Part shown: in pieces, positions 1 to 12,072 of the stretch
How positions within the stretch are numbered: position 1 is the stretch's first letter
Layout: every line of letters begins with the position of its first letter
Source of the DNA: Flectonema sp. DT1601
Taxonomy: Eukaryota; Euglenozoa; Diplonemea; Diplonemida; Diplonemidae
DNA length: 64,000 nt
Direction: 5' to 3'
Assembly: GCA_964019425.1 (NCBI GenBank)
Contig: OZ025809.1
Coordinates: forward strand, 727,588 to 791,587
Notes under the pieces: model-generated
What the model was told of the DNA's origin: nothing
Seen by the model: the letters and a program-made list of their open reading frames with translations, nothing else
Databases searched by the model: none
Made by a program: the position numbers and the translations under genes

Positions 1-357
1 CCCTGCAAGTATACTTTTTTTCCAGCCATTTTTTTTGTTCCTTTTTGTGAAGAAAATATGTGTGCTACGAAGGAAAGTTTCAGCAAAAATTATTTTTATT
101 GTGCAGTATGGTAGTTTTTTATTGTGTTCACTTGGTAAATGATGCTTTGTTCCACCTGACACTCGATAGAAGCACAAATATTTCTTAGATTCTTTATCAA
201 CTGACTGACTTTTGCAAAAATCCACTGTGGCAGGGAAATATTCTTGTGGGGAAAAACCCGCGAGTTTAAAAAAAAATCTCCAAATCCGCAAGAATATTTC
301 CCCGCGGGAATATTTCCCCGCAAGAATATTTCCCTGCGAGAATATTTCCCTTTACAG
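1..357 (-). mobile_element. MITE-A, partial copy cut by window edge
   Basis: Reverse complement of the element at 16,275-16,721, missing roughly 90 bp beyond the window start. The inner end reads AATATTTCCCTTTACAG and is followed by TA (358-359), as expected for an element that duplicates a TA dinucleotide. The interior repeats the motif GGGAAATATTC(C/T)(C/T)GCGG in both orientations. There is no coding capacity; short ORFs crossing it are chance. It interrupts the outer end of a LINE hairpin array: the bases after the TA match the array edge near 5,005-5,030. Confidence 0.75.
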
Positions 358-364
358 TATTATT

Positions 365-467
365 AAAAAAAGGAAACAATCAGTTTAGCGTCTCGATCGG
401 GACGGAAAATAGAAATTAATCGACATAGTCGATCGATAGAAAAAAAAACAATGATAACATTGTTTAT

Positions 468-498
<31 letters not shown>

Positions 499-3218
499 CC
501 TTTTTAATTGTTTTAAAGAAAAAACAATCAGTTTAGCGTCTTGACCAGGACGGAAAATAGAAAGTGATCGACATAGTCGATCGATAAAAAAACAATGATA
601 ACATTGTTTATTCTTTTTTTTTATTTTTTTTTAAATTCTTATTATTTATTTTTTAAAGAAAAAAAAACGGAAAATAAAAACTAGTCGACAAAGTCGAACG
701 ATAAAAAAAAAACAATGATAACATTGTTTATTCTTTTTTTTTTTGTTTTTTTTTTATATTCTTTTTTATTAATTTTGAAAAAAAAAACAATCAGTTTAGC
801 GTCTTGACCAGGACGGAAAATAGAAAGTAATCGACATAGTCGATCGATAAAAAAACAATGATAACATTGTTTAATCTTTTTTTTTAAATTCTTTTTATTT
901 ATTTTTTAAAGCAAAAAAACGGAAAATAGAAATTAGTCGACAAAGTCGAACGATAAAAAAACAATGATAACATTGTTTATTCTTTTTTTTTATTTTTTTT
1001 ATATTTTTTTTTAATTAATTTTGAAAAAAAAACAATCAGTTTAGCGTCTTGACCAGGACGGAAAATAGAAAGCGATCGACATAGTCGATCGATAAGAAAA
1101 CAATGATAACATTGTTTATTCTTTTTTTTTATTTTAAATTCTTTTTATTTATTTTTTAAAGAAAAAAAACGGAAAATAGAAATTAGTCGACAAAGTCGAA
1201 CGATAAAAAAAAACAATGATAACATTGTTTATTCTTTTTTTTGTATTTTTTTTATATTCTTTTTTATTAATTTTGAAAAAAAAAAAAAAAACAATCAGTT
1301 TAGCGTCTTGACCAGGACGGAAAATAGAAAGTGATCGACATAGTCGATCGATAAAAAAACAATGATAACATTGTTTATTCTTTTTTTTTATTTTAAATTC
1401 TTTTTATTTATTTTTTAAAGAAAAAAAAACGGAAAATAGAAATTAGTCGACAAAGTCGAACGATAAAAAAAACCAATGATAACATTGTTTATTCTTTTTT
1501 TTATTTTTTTTTTTTATATTCTTTTTTATTAATTTTGAAAAAAAAAAAAAAAAAAAACAATCAGTTTAGCGTCTTGACCAGGACGGAAAATAGAAAGTGA
1601 TCGACATAGTCGATCGATAAAAAAACAATGATAACATTGTTTATTCTTTTTTTTTTTATTTTTTTATATTCTTTTTTATTAATTTTGAAAAAAAAAACAA
1701 TCAGTTTAGCGTCTTGACCAGGACGGAAAATAGAAAGTGATCGACATAGTCGATCGATAAAAAAACAATGATAACATTGTTTATTCTTTTTTTTTATTTT
1801 AAATTCTTTTTATTTATTCTTTAAAGAAAAGAAACGGAAAATAGAAATTAGTCGACAAAGTCGAACGATAAAAAAAACAATGATAACATTGTTTATTCTT
1901 TTTTTTATTTTTTTTTTATATTCTTTTTTATTAATTTTGAAAAAAAAAAAAAAAAAAAAAACAATCAGTTTAGCGTCTTGACCAGGACGGAAAATAGAAA
2001 GTAATCGACATAGTCGATCGATAAAAAAACAATGATAACATTGTTTATTCTTTTTTTTTTTAAATTCTTTTTATTTATTTTTTAAAGGAAAAAAAAAAAC
2101 GGAAAATAGAAATTAGTCGACAAAGTCGAACGATAAAAAAACAATGATAACATTGTTTATTTTTTTTTTTTTTTTTTTTTATTTCTTTTTATTTATTAAA
2201 AAAAAAAACAATCAGTTTAGCGTCTTGACCAGGACGGAAAATAGAAAGTGATCGACATAGTCGATCGATAAAAAAACAATGATAACATTGTTTATTCTTT
2301 TTTTTTATTTTAAATTCTTTTTATTTATTTTTTAAAGAAAAAAAAACGGAAAATAGAAATTAGTCGACAAAGTCGAACGATAAAAAAAACAATGATAACA
2401 TTGTTTATTCTTTTTTTTATTTTTTTTTTTATATTCTTTTTTATTAATTTTGAAAAAAAAAAAAAAAAAAAAACAATCAGTTTAGCGTCTTGACCAGGAC
2501 GGAAAATAGAAAGTAATCGACATAGTCGATCGATAAAAAAACAATGATAACATTGTTTATTCTTTTTTTTTTTTTAAATTCTTTTTATTTATTTTTTAAA
2601 GGGAAAAAAAAAACGGAAAATAGAAATTAGTCGACAAAGTCGAACGATAAAAAAAACAATGATAACATTGTTTATTCTTTTTTTTTTTTTATTATTTCTT
2701 TTTATTTATTAAAAAAAAAAACAATCAGTTTAGCGTCTTGACCAGGACGGAAAATAGAAAGTGATCGACATAGTCGATCGATAAAAAAACAATGATAACA
2801 TTGTTTATTCTTTTTTTTTATTTTAAATTCTTTTTATTTATTTTTTAAAGAAAAAAAAAACGGAAAATAGAAATTAGTCGACAAAGTCGAACGATAAAAA
2901 AAAACAATGATAACATTGTTTATTCTTTTTTTTATTTTTTTTTTTATTCTTTTTTATTAACTTTGAAAAAAAAAAAAAACAATCAGTTTAGCGTCTTGAC
3001 CAGGACGGAAAATAGAAAGTAATCGACATAGTCGATCGATAAAAAAAACAATGATAACATTGTTTATTCTTTTTTTTATTTTAAATTCTTTTTATTTATT
3101 TTTTAAAGAAAAAAAAACTGAAAATAGAAATTAGTCGACAAAGTCGAACGATAAAAAAAACAATGATAACATTGTTTATTCTTTTTTTTTATTTTAAATT
3201 CTTTTTATTTATTTTTTA
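365..3218 (-). repeat. LINE hairpin array 1 (antisense on +)
   Basis: Tandem repeat of about 250-bp dimers made of two alternating monomers. Monomer I carries CAGTTTAGCGTCTTGACCAG, then ATCGAC-ATA-GTCGAT, then AACAATG-ATAA-CATTGTT. Monomer II lacks the first hairpin and carries TCGAC-AAA-GTCGA plus the same AACAATG palindrome. Runs of 7-20 A or T separate them. By position in the intact units (29,210-33,500) this is the 3' untranslated array of a LINE read on the minus strand. No protein-coding signal. Confidence 0.85.
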
Positions 3219-3720
3219 ACAGGAGTTAAGATCACTTACATGAGTTAACACAACACAGATACGAGAGTCGCAAACTGAGGTAACACTACCAATTCAACAA
3301 AAAATAATCAGGATCGGACACAAGGAGGAGAGTTCATTCTACCTCTCATTGTCCTTGCTGGTATCTTAAGTGTCTTGGTATCTCTTGTGTGTCGGTATCT
3401 CGGAAGTGCTGGTATCTCGTATGTGCGTTGGTATCTCTTGCGTGTTGGTATCTCTTGCACATAAAAAAAAAAAATATTGAGTTAACATGATCAGTTTTAT
3501 TTAACATTAAAGACAGACCGGAACTATTTGAAAATAAAATGTAGATGGGAAACAGTGAAAATTAAAATGAATGATAAAATTAAATGAGATTTATGACATA
3601 ACAGACCAGATAGAGAGTAATAAAGGGAAAAGGAAAACGGGAAGGGTTCATTCACTTAGTTAAAGTTAAGACCGATTAGTCAGTTTAAGGTCTTGACTAG
3701 GACCAACAAAAAAAAAAAAT
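3219..3720 (-). repeat. LINE 3' UTR segment with GGTATCTC repeats
   Basis: Matches 28,580-29,060 in reverse complement and 7,255-7,740 directly, so it belongs to the 3' UTR of the LINE family read on the minus strand. It holds six tandem units of about 17 bp, each starting GGTATCT (about 3,360-3,461). It also holds the hairpin GGTC-TTGACTAG-GACC (3,689-3,704), which corresponds to CGTC...GACG of the array monomers. A stretch with GTAGATGGGAAACA and AACAGACCAGA is shared with the T repeat. Confidence 0.75.
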
Positions 3721-3920
3721 AAATAAATAAATAACGATCAAGCTGAGCTGATCTTGTTTTTATTAAATTAAGGGGAGCGGGAGGATGGGAGGAATAAAGG
3801 AAAAAAAAGAAAAGGTCGATCAATTGGATCTGATCGTCGAGAAGAAGAAGACAATTATTTTAAAGGTCGATCGGCATAGCCGATCGTTGAGAAAAAATAA
3901 CCAGATATAAATACAATCAG

Positions 3921-3952
<32 letters not shown>

Positions 3953-4568
3953 TTAACGATCAAGCTGAGCTGATCTTGTTTTTATTAAAATAAGGGGAGC
4001 GGGAGGGATGGAAAGAATACTGCAACTGGAAATATTACTGCGCGGAAAAAACCGCACTAATTTCCAAATCTGCAAAAAACCGCACTAATTTTTCCACGCA
4101 GTAATATTTCCACCGCACTAATATTTCTGCTCAGAAGTGATTTTTTCTCCAGCTGCATTTTTCTGCTGGTGCCTTACACAGCAAAAAAGCAACCAAATTT
4201 TTTTCTACCACCAAGTGGAAAAAACCGCACTAATCTTTTCTCAAAAAAACCGCACTAATTTTTCCGCGCAGTAATATTTCCCCGCAGTAATTATTCAGCG
4301 CAGTAATATTTCCAGTTGCAGTAAAGGAAAAAAAAAAAAAAAAGTCGATCAATTGGATCTGATCGTCGAGAAGAAGAAAACAATTATTTTAAAAAAAAAT
4401 GATCGGTATAGCCGATCGTTGAGAAAAGAACAGATATAAATACAATCGGTTTTGGTGATCGACGAGTGGAGCGATCACTTGACAAGAAGGAAAAAAGAAA
4501 GGACCGATTAATTGGGGCTTTGGTTGTATTCCCAAGGCATGTTTTTTTTTTTTTTTTTATTATTCATT
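3721..4568 (-). repeat. LINE 3' UTR 230-bp hairpin units, interrupted by a MITE
   Basis: Two to three imperfect units of about 230 bp with the palindromes GATCAAGCTGAGCTGATC and GATCGGC-ATA-GCCGATC and the purine-rich stretch AAGGGGAGCGGGAGGGATGG. They match 27,850-28,560 (three units) and 40,150-40,590 (two units). One unit is split by MITE-B at 4,020-4,321. The segment ends at 4,568, where a 5'-truncated LINE copy starts. Confidence 0.7.
4020..4321. mobile_element. MITE-B, complete, 302 bp, TA target duplication
   Basis: Ends are CTGCAACTGGAAATATTACT and its reverse complement, flanked by TA at 4,018-4,019 and 4,322-4,323. The uninterrupted sequence survives near 11,300 as GGAAGGAATAAAGGAAA, so the insertion is exact to the base. 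The interior is built from repeats of CGCAGTAATATTTCC and AACCGCACTAATTTT in both orientations. There is no ORF. The termini resemble MITE-A (CTGTAAAGGGAAATATTC), so the two are probably related families moved by a TA-targeting transposase (Tc1/mariner-like is a guess). Confidence 0.85.
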
Positions 4569-4967
4569 GAATTTCGATAAAGTGGGAAGTAACGGACTGG
4601 GAGCTTTTGGCTCCTGCCCTATTCCCGATGTAAACTTTCTTTTTATTTTATTTTTTTTTAACAGGCCCAAAGGGCGACAATGATGGTTGCTGACCAAGGA
4701 ATAATATTCAAATGAATTTTCGTTTCAAAGAAACGAACAGAATTAAGAGAGAGGCAGAGGAAAAAAAAAAAAAAAGAAAGAAAAGAAAAGAAAAAAAAAA
4801 ATGAAGAGGAAATAATCAAACATGAAAAAAAAAAAAAAAAAATATATATATATAAATAAAAAACGTTGTATGAAAAAGGAAAAAAAGAAAAAAAAAAGAC
4901 CAGAAAAGGAAAGAGAAAATGAAAAGGTATAATATTATTGTGGGGATATGAGGGATAGCAGGGAGAT

Positions 4968-4998
<31 letters not shown>

Positions 4999-6538
4999 CT
5001 TATTTATTATTTAAAAAAAGGAAACAATCAGTTTAGCGTCTCGATCAGGACGGAAAATAGAAATTAATCGACATAGTTGATCGATAGAAAAAAAAACAAT
5101 GATAACATTGTTTATTCATTTTTTTTTTTTTTTTTTTTTTTAAATCTTTTTAATTATTTTAAAGAAAAAACAATCAGTTTAGCGTCTTGACCAGGACGGA
5201 AAATAGTAAGTAATCGACATAGTCGATCGATAAAAAAAAAACAATGATAACATTGTTTATTCCTTTTTTTTTTTTTTTTATTCTTTTTATTTATTTTTAA
5301 AGAAAAAACAATCAGTTTAGCGTCCTGACCAGGACGGAAAATAGAAAGTAATCGACATAGTCGATCGATAAAAAAAACAATGATAACATTGTTTATTCTT
5401 TTTTTTTTTTTTTTATTTTAATTCTTTTTATTTATTTTTAAAAAGAAAAAAAATGGAAAATAGAAATTAGTCAACAAAGTCGAACGATAAAAAAAAACAA
5501 TGATAACATTGTTTATTCTTTTTTTTTTTTATTTTTTTTATATTCTTTTTTATTAATTTTGAAAAAAAAAACAATCAGTTTAGCGTCTTGACCAGGACGG
5601 AAAATAGAAAGTAATCGACATAGTCGATCGATAAAAAAAACAATGATAACATTGTTTATTCTTTTTTTTTTTTATTTTAAATTCTTTTTATTAATTTTTT
5701 AAAGAAAAAAAACGGAAAATAGAAATTAGTCGACAAAGTCGAACGATAAAAAAAAACAATGATAACATTGTTTATTCTTTTTTTTGTATTTTTTTATATT
5801 CTTTTTTTTTATTAATTTTGAAAAAAAAACAATCAGTTTAGCGTCTTGACCAGGACGGAAGATAGAAAGTGATCGACATAGTCGATCGATAAAAAAACAA
5901 TGATAACATTGTTTATTCTTTTTTTTTATTTTAAATTCTTTTTATTTATTTTTAAAAGAAAAAAAACGGAAAATAGAAATTAGTCGACAAAGTCGAACGA
6001 TAAAAAAAAACAATGATAACATTGTTTATTCTTTTTTTTTGTATTTTTTTATATTCTTTTTTATTAATTTTGAAAAAAAAAAACAATCAGTTTAGCGTCT
6101 TGACCAGGACGGAAAATAGAAAGTGATCGACATAGTCGATCGATAAAAAAAACAATGATAACATTGTTTATTCTTTTTTTTTATTTTAAATTCTTTTTAT
6201 TTATTCTTTAAAGAAAAGAAACGGAAAATAGAAATTAGTCGACAAAGTCGAACGATAAAAAAAAAAACAATGATAACATTGTTTATTCTTTTTTTTTTTT
6301 TTTTTTATATTCTTTTTTATTAATTTTGAAAAAAAAACAATCAGTTTAGCGTCTTGACCAGGACGGAAAATAGAAAGTGATCGACATAGTCGATCGATAA
6401 AAAAACAATGATAACATTGTTTATTCTTTTTTTTTATTTTAAATTCTTTTTATTTATTTTTTAAAGAAAAAAAACGGAAAATAGAAATTAGTCAACAAAG
6501 TCGAACGATAAAAAAAAAAACAATGATAACATTGTTTA

Positions 6539-6569
<31 letters not shown>

Positions 6570-7775
6570 TATTCTTTTTTATTAATTTTGAAAAAAAAAA
6601 CAATCAGTTTAGCGTCTTGACCAGGACGGAAAATAGAAAGTGATCGACATAGTCGATCGATAAAAAAACAATGATAACATTGTTTATTCTTTTTTTTTTT
6701 TTTTTTTTTTTTATATTCTTTTTTATTAATTTTGAAAAAAAAACAATCAGTTTAGCGTCTTGACCAGGACGGAAAATAGAAAGTAATCGACATAGTCGAT
6801 CGATAAAAAAACAATGATAACATTGTTTATTCTTTTTTTTTATTTTAAATTCTTTTTATTTATTATTTAAAGAAAAGAAACGGAAAATAGAAATTAGTCG
6901 ACAAAGTCGAACGATAAAAAAAAACAATGATAACATTGTTTATTCTTTTTTTTTTTTTTTTATATTCTTTTTATTAATTTTTTAAAAAAAAAAAAAAAAC
7001 AATCAGTTTAGCGTCTTGACCAGGACGGAAAACTGGAAGTAATCGACATAGTCGATCGATAAAAAAAACAATGATAACATTGTATCATCTTTTATATTTT
7101 TTAATTTTTTTTTATATTTGAAGAAAAGAAAGAAGAAAAAAAAAAAAAAAAAACAAGCGGAATTGATCATAATGGGTGGCAGGGGTTGATATAACTTCAT
7201 TTGAAAATTCTTCTTTTTTAATTTCTTTTTTTTTGAAATTTTTTTTTATTTAACAGGAGTTAAGATCACTTACATGAGTTAACACAACACAGATACGAGA
7301 GTAGCAAACTGAGGTAACACTACCAATTCAACAAAAAATAATCAGGATCGGACACAAGGAGGAGAGTTCATTCTACCTCTCACTGTCCTTGCTGGTATCT
7401 TAAGTGTCTTGGTATCTCTTGTGTGTCGGTATCTCGGAAGTGCTGGTATCTCGTATGTGCGTTGGTATCTCTTGCGTGTTGGTATCTCTTGCACATAATA
7501 AAAAAAAATATTGAGTTAACATGATCAGTTTTATTTAACATCAGAGACAGACCGGAACTATTTGAAAATAAAATGTAGATGGGAAACAGTGAAAATTAAA
7601 ATGAATGATAAAATTAAATGAGATTTATGACATAACAGACCAGATAGAGAGTAATAAAGGGAAAAGGAAAACGGAAAGGGTTCATTCACTTAGTTAAAGT
7701 TAAGACCGATTAGTCAGTTTAAGGTCTTGACTAGGACCAACAAAAAAAAAAAAAAAATAAATAAATAAATAAATA
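4569..7775 (-). mobile_element. 5'-truncated LINE copy, left half of head-to-head pair
   Basis: Read on the minus strand this is a LINE 3' portion: 3' UTR (7,255-7,740), hairpin array (about 5,010-7,100), pyrimidine-rich leader to the terminus (4,640-4,970), then the terminal stem-loop (GGAGC-TTTTG-GCTCC on +) and the end GAAATTC at 4,569. The ORF is absent, as expected for 5' truncation in target-primed reverse transcription. It abuts an oppositely oriented copy at about 7,776. Confidence 0.75.
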
Positions 7776-9061
7776 ACGAAAGTAAATTAATTCCCGGTAT
7801 TTCAAATTTGAATTGATAGTGTCAACTCTGCTTGCTGCTCTTGTTAATGTGTTGTCTCCTGAAAGTGATCTTAACTCCTGTAAAAAGAAAAAAAAAAAGA
7901 AATCAAAAAAGAAGAATTTTCAAACGAAGTTATAACAACCCCTACCACCCATTATGATCAATTCCGCTTGTTTTTTTTTTTTTTTTTTAAAACAAAAAAA
8001 AAAATAAAAAATTATAAAAGATTAAACAATGTTATCATTGTATTTTTATCGATCGACTATGTCGATTACTTTCTATTTTCCGTCCTGGTCAAGACGCTAA
8101 ACTGATTGTTTTTTTTTTTTTTTCAAAATTAATAAAAAAGAATATAAAAAAAAAAATAAAAAAAAGAATAAACAATGTTATCATTGTTTTTTTATCGTTC
8201 GACTTTGTCGACTAATTTCTATTCTCCGTTTTTTTCTTAAAAAATAAATAAAAAGAATTTAAAAAAAAAAAAAAAAAAAAAAGAATAAACAATGTTATCA
8301 TTGTTTTTTTATCGATCGACTATGTCGATTACTTTCTATTTTCCGTTTTTTTCTTTAAAAATAAATAAAAAGAATAAAAAAAAAAAAAAAAGGAATAAAC
8401 AATGTTATCATTGTTTTTATTTTATCGATCGACTATGTCGATTACTTTCTATTTTCCGTCCTGGTCAAGACGCTAAACTGATTGTTTTTTCTTTAAAAAA
8501 TAAAAAGAAGGATTTAAAAAAAAGAAGAAAAAAAAAAAAAAGAATAAACAATGTTATCATTGTTTTTTTATCGATCGACTATGTCGATCACTTTCTATTT
8601 TTCGTCCTGGTCAAGACGCTAAACTGATTGTTTTTTCTTTAAAAATAATAAAAAGGATTTAAAAAAAAAAAAAAAAAAAAAAAGAATAAACAATGTTATC
8701 ATTGTTTTTTTATCGATCGACTATGTCGATCACTTTCTATTTTCCGTCCTGGTCAAGACGCAAAACTGATTGTTTTTTTTTCAAAATTAATAAAAAAGAA
8801 TACAAAAAAAAATAAAAAAAAAAAGAATAAACAATGTTATCATTGTTTTTTTTTTTATCGTTCGACGTTGTTGACTAATTTCTATTTTCCGTTTTTTTTT
8901 TTTCTTTTTAAAAAATAAATAAAAAGATTTAAAAAAAAAAAAAAAAAGAATAAACAATGTTATCATTGTTTTTTTTATCGATCGACTATGTCGATTACTT
9001 TCTATTTTCCGTCCTGGTCAAGACGCTAAACTGATTGTTTTTTCTTTAAAAAAAAAAAAAG

Positions 9062-9098
<37 letters not shown>

Positions 9099-9872
9099 AT
9101 AAACAATGTTATCATTGTTTTTTTTTTATCGATCGACTATGTCGATCACTTTCTATTTTCCGTCCTGGTCAAGACGCTAAACTGATTGTTTTTTTTTTCA
9201 AAATTAATAAAAAAGAATATAAAAAAAAAAATAAAAAAAAAAGAATAAACAATGTTATCATTGTTTTTTTTTTTATCGTTCGACTTTGTTGACTAATTTC
9301 TATTTTCCGTTTTTTTTCTTTTTAAAATAAAAAGAATTTAAAAAAAAAAAAAAAAAAGAGTAAACAATGTTATCATTGTTTTTTTTATCGATCGACTATG
9401 TCGATTACTTTCTATTTTCCGTCCTGGTCAAGACGCTAAACTGATTGTTTTTTTTTCAAAATTAATAAAAAAGAATATAAAAAAAAACAAAAAAAAAAAG
9501 AATAAACAATGTTATCATTGTTTTTTTTTATCGTTCGACTTTGTCGACTAATTTTTATTTTCCGTTTTTTTTCTTTAAAAATAAATAAAAAGAATTTAAA
9601 AAAAAAAAAAAAAAAAGAATAAACAATGTTATCATTGTTTTTTTATCGATCGACTATGTCGATCACTTTCTATTTTCCGTCCTGGTCAAGACGCTAAACT
9701 GATTGTTTTTTCTTTAAAATAATAAAAAGGATTAAAAAAAAAAAAAAAAAAAAAAAAGAATAAACAATGTTATCATTGTTTTTTATCGATCGACTATGTC
9801 GATCACTTTCTATTTTCCGTCCTGGTCAAGACGCTAAACTGATTGTTTTTTCTTTAAAAAATAATTAAAAGG

Positions 9873-9903
<31 letters not shown>

Positions 9904-10295
9904 ATAAACAATGTTATCATTGTTTTTTTATCGATCGACTATGTCGATCACTTTCAATTTTCCGTCCTGGTCAGGACGCTAAACTGATTGTTTTTTCTTT
10001 AAAAATAAATAAAAAGAATAAAAAAAAAGAAAAAAAAAAGGAATAAACAATGTTATCATTGTTTTTTTTTTATCGATCGACTATGTCGATTACTTTCTAT
10101 TTTCCGTCCTGGTCAGGACGCTAAACTGATTGTTTTTTCTTTAAAAATAAATAAAAAGAATAAAAAAAAAAGAAAAAAAAAAGGAATAAACAATGTTATC
10201 ATTGTTTTTTATCGATCGACTATGTCGATCACTTTCTATTTTCCGTCCTGGTCAAGACGCTAAACTGATTGTTTTTTCTTTAAAATAATTAAAAG

Positions 10296-10328
<33 letters not shown>

Positions 10329-10581
10329 ATAAACAATGTTATCATTGTCTTTTTTCTATCGATCGACTATGTGGATCACTTTCAATTTTCCGTCCTGGTC
10401 AGGACGTTAAACTGATTGTTTTTTCTTTAAAAATAAATAAAAAGAATAAAAAAAAAAAAAAAAAAAAGGAATAAACAATGTTATCATTGTTTTTTTTCTA
10501 TCGATCGACTATGTCGATTAATTTCTATTTTCCGTCCTGATCGAGACGCTAAACTGATTGTTTCCTTTTTTTAAATAATAA

Positions 10582-10619
<38 letters not shown>

Positions 10620-11015
10620 ATCTCCCTGCTATCCTCATATCCCCACAATAATATTATACCTTTTCATTTTCTCTTTCCTTTTCTGGTCTTTTTTTTTTCT
10701 TTTTTTCCTTTTTCATACAACGTTTTTTATTTATATTTTATTTTTTTTTTTTTTTTTCATGTTTGATTATTTCCTCTTCATATTTTTTTTCTATTCTTTC
10801 TTTTTTTTTTTTTTTTTTTTTTTCTCTACCTCTCTCTTAATTCTGTTCGTTTCTTTGAAACGAAAATTCATTTGAATATTATTCCTTGGTCAGCAACCAT
10901 CATTGTCGCCCTTTGGGCCTGTTAAAAAAAAAAAAAAAATAAAAAGAAAGTTTACGTCGGGAATAGGGCAGGAGCCAAAAGCTCCCAGTCCGTTACTTCC
11001 CACTTATCGAAATTC
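7776..11015 (+). mobile_element. 5'-truncated LINE copy, right half of head-to-head pair
   Basis: Mirror image of 4,569-7,775: a stretch diverged from the standard 3' UTR (7,800-7,880), the CAATTCCGCTTG segment, hairpin array (about 7,990-10,590), the leader with GAGCATCTCCCTGCTATC, the terminal stem-loop and GAAATTC ending at 11,015. Array unit composition differs from the left arm, so the arms are two copies rather than one perfect palindrome. Short ORFs here are translations of the repeats. Confidence 0.75.
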
Positions 11016-11557
11016 CAAGCTGAGCTGATCTTGTTTTTATTAAAATAAGGGGAGCGGGAGGGATGGAAGGAATAAAGGAAAAAAAAAGAAAAGGTCGATC
11101 AATTGGATCTGGTCGTCGAGAAGAAGAAGACAATTATTTTAATGGTCGATCGGCATAGCCGATCGTTGAGAAAAATAACCAGATATAAATACAATCAGTT
11201 TAAATAAAAAAAAAAAAAAAAATAAATAAATAAAAAAAGTTTAACGATCAAGCTGTGCTGATCTTGTTTTTATTTAAATAAGGGGAGCGGGAGGGATGGA
11301 AGGAATAAAGGAAAAAAAAAGAAAAGGTCGATCAATTGGATCTGATCGTCGAGAAGAAGAAAACAATTATTTTTAAAAAAAAAGATCGGTATAGCCGATC
11401 GTTGAGAAAAGAACAGATATAAATACAATCGGTTTTGGTGATCGACGAGTGGAGCGATCACTTGACAAGAAGGAAAAAAGAAAGGACCGATTAATTGGGG
11501 CTTTGGTTGTATTCCCAAGGCATGTTTTTTTTTTTTTTTTTTTTTTTATTATTCATT

Positions 11558-11592
<35 letters not shown>

Positions 11593-12072
11593 TAATCACA
11601 TTTTGTTCAAAAATATTTCCTATTAGAGTAAAAGAAAAAGAAAAAAAGAAATAAGAGAAAAAAAAAAAAAACCATTGCTGGCCCCCTCACCACTCATAGA
11701 GGATGAGGAGGCCAGTAAGGCGTCACTCAAATCTATGCCAAGCCTTGGGAACTTGGATTGGGGTTTAGACCATTTACAATTAACAATTGACAATTAATCT
11801 GATTAACGTTATGATCTGACGGACATAAACATATCGACAAAATAATACAAATAAATAAATACTAATAGAAACTAGAACTTAGCAATCGTCATCTAAAAAG
11901 ATTCTTCTGCGATCATGAAAGTTCGTTGAGGTTGGAGTTCGCTTTTTTTTTTTTTTGATAAGCGCTCAAACCAATTACAATTAACAATTAATCTGATTGA
12001 CGTTATGATCGGACAGACATAAACATATCGACAAAATAATACAAATAATTTAATACTACTAGAAACTAGAAC
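11016..12072 (-). repeat. 3' UTR of minus-strand LINE copy 1
   Basis: On the minus strand this follows the stop codon of the ORF at 12,073. It has two copies of the ORF tail (the last about 65 bp of coding sequence recur near 11,880-11,945), the CCAATCCAAGTTCCCAAGGC stretch, the segment from the poly-T-flanked ATTATTCATTTAC motif to CATGCCTTGGGAATACAACC, and 230-bp hairpin units. It matches 27,244-28,300 in reverse complement. The left edge is set by the terminus of the neighbouring truncated LINE at 11,015. Confidence 0.75.

Noticed and set aside
365-3218. CRISPR-like array
   Set aside because: Repeats are regular but there are no unique spacers; the intervening parts are A/T runs and the context is eukaryotic LINE DNA.
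7003-8627. ORFs of 60-110 codons inside the hairpin arrays (SFFLSIDYVDYF-type proteins)
   Set aside because: They are translations of array monomers and A/T runs, recur in several frames and orientations, and have no composition or context of a gene.
4569-11015. Origin of replication or centromeric satellite
   Set aside because: Palindromes and A/T runs invite the idea, but the repeats are tied to LINE ends in every case seen here.
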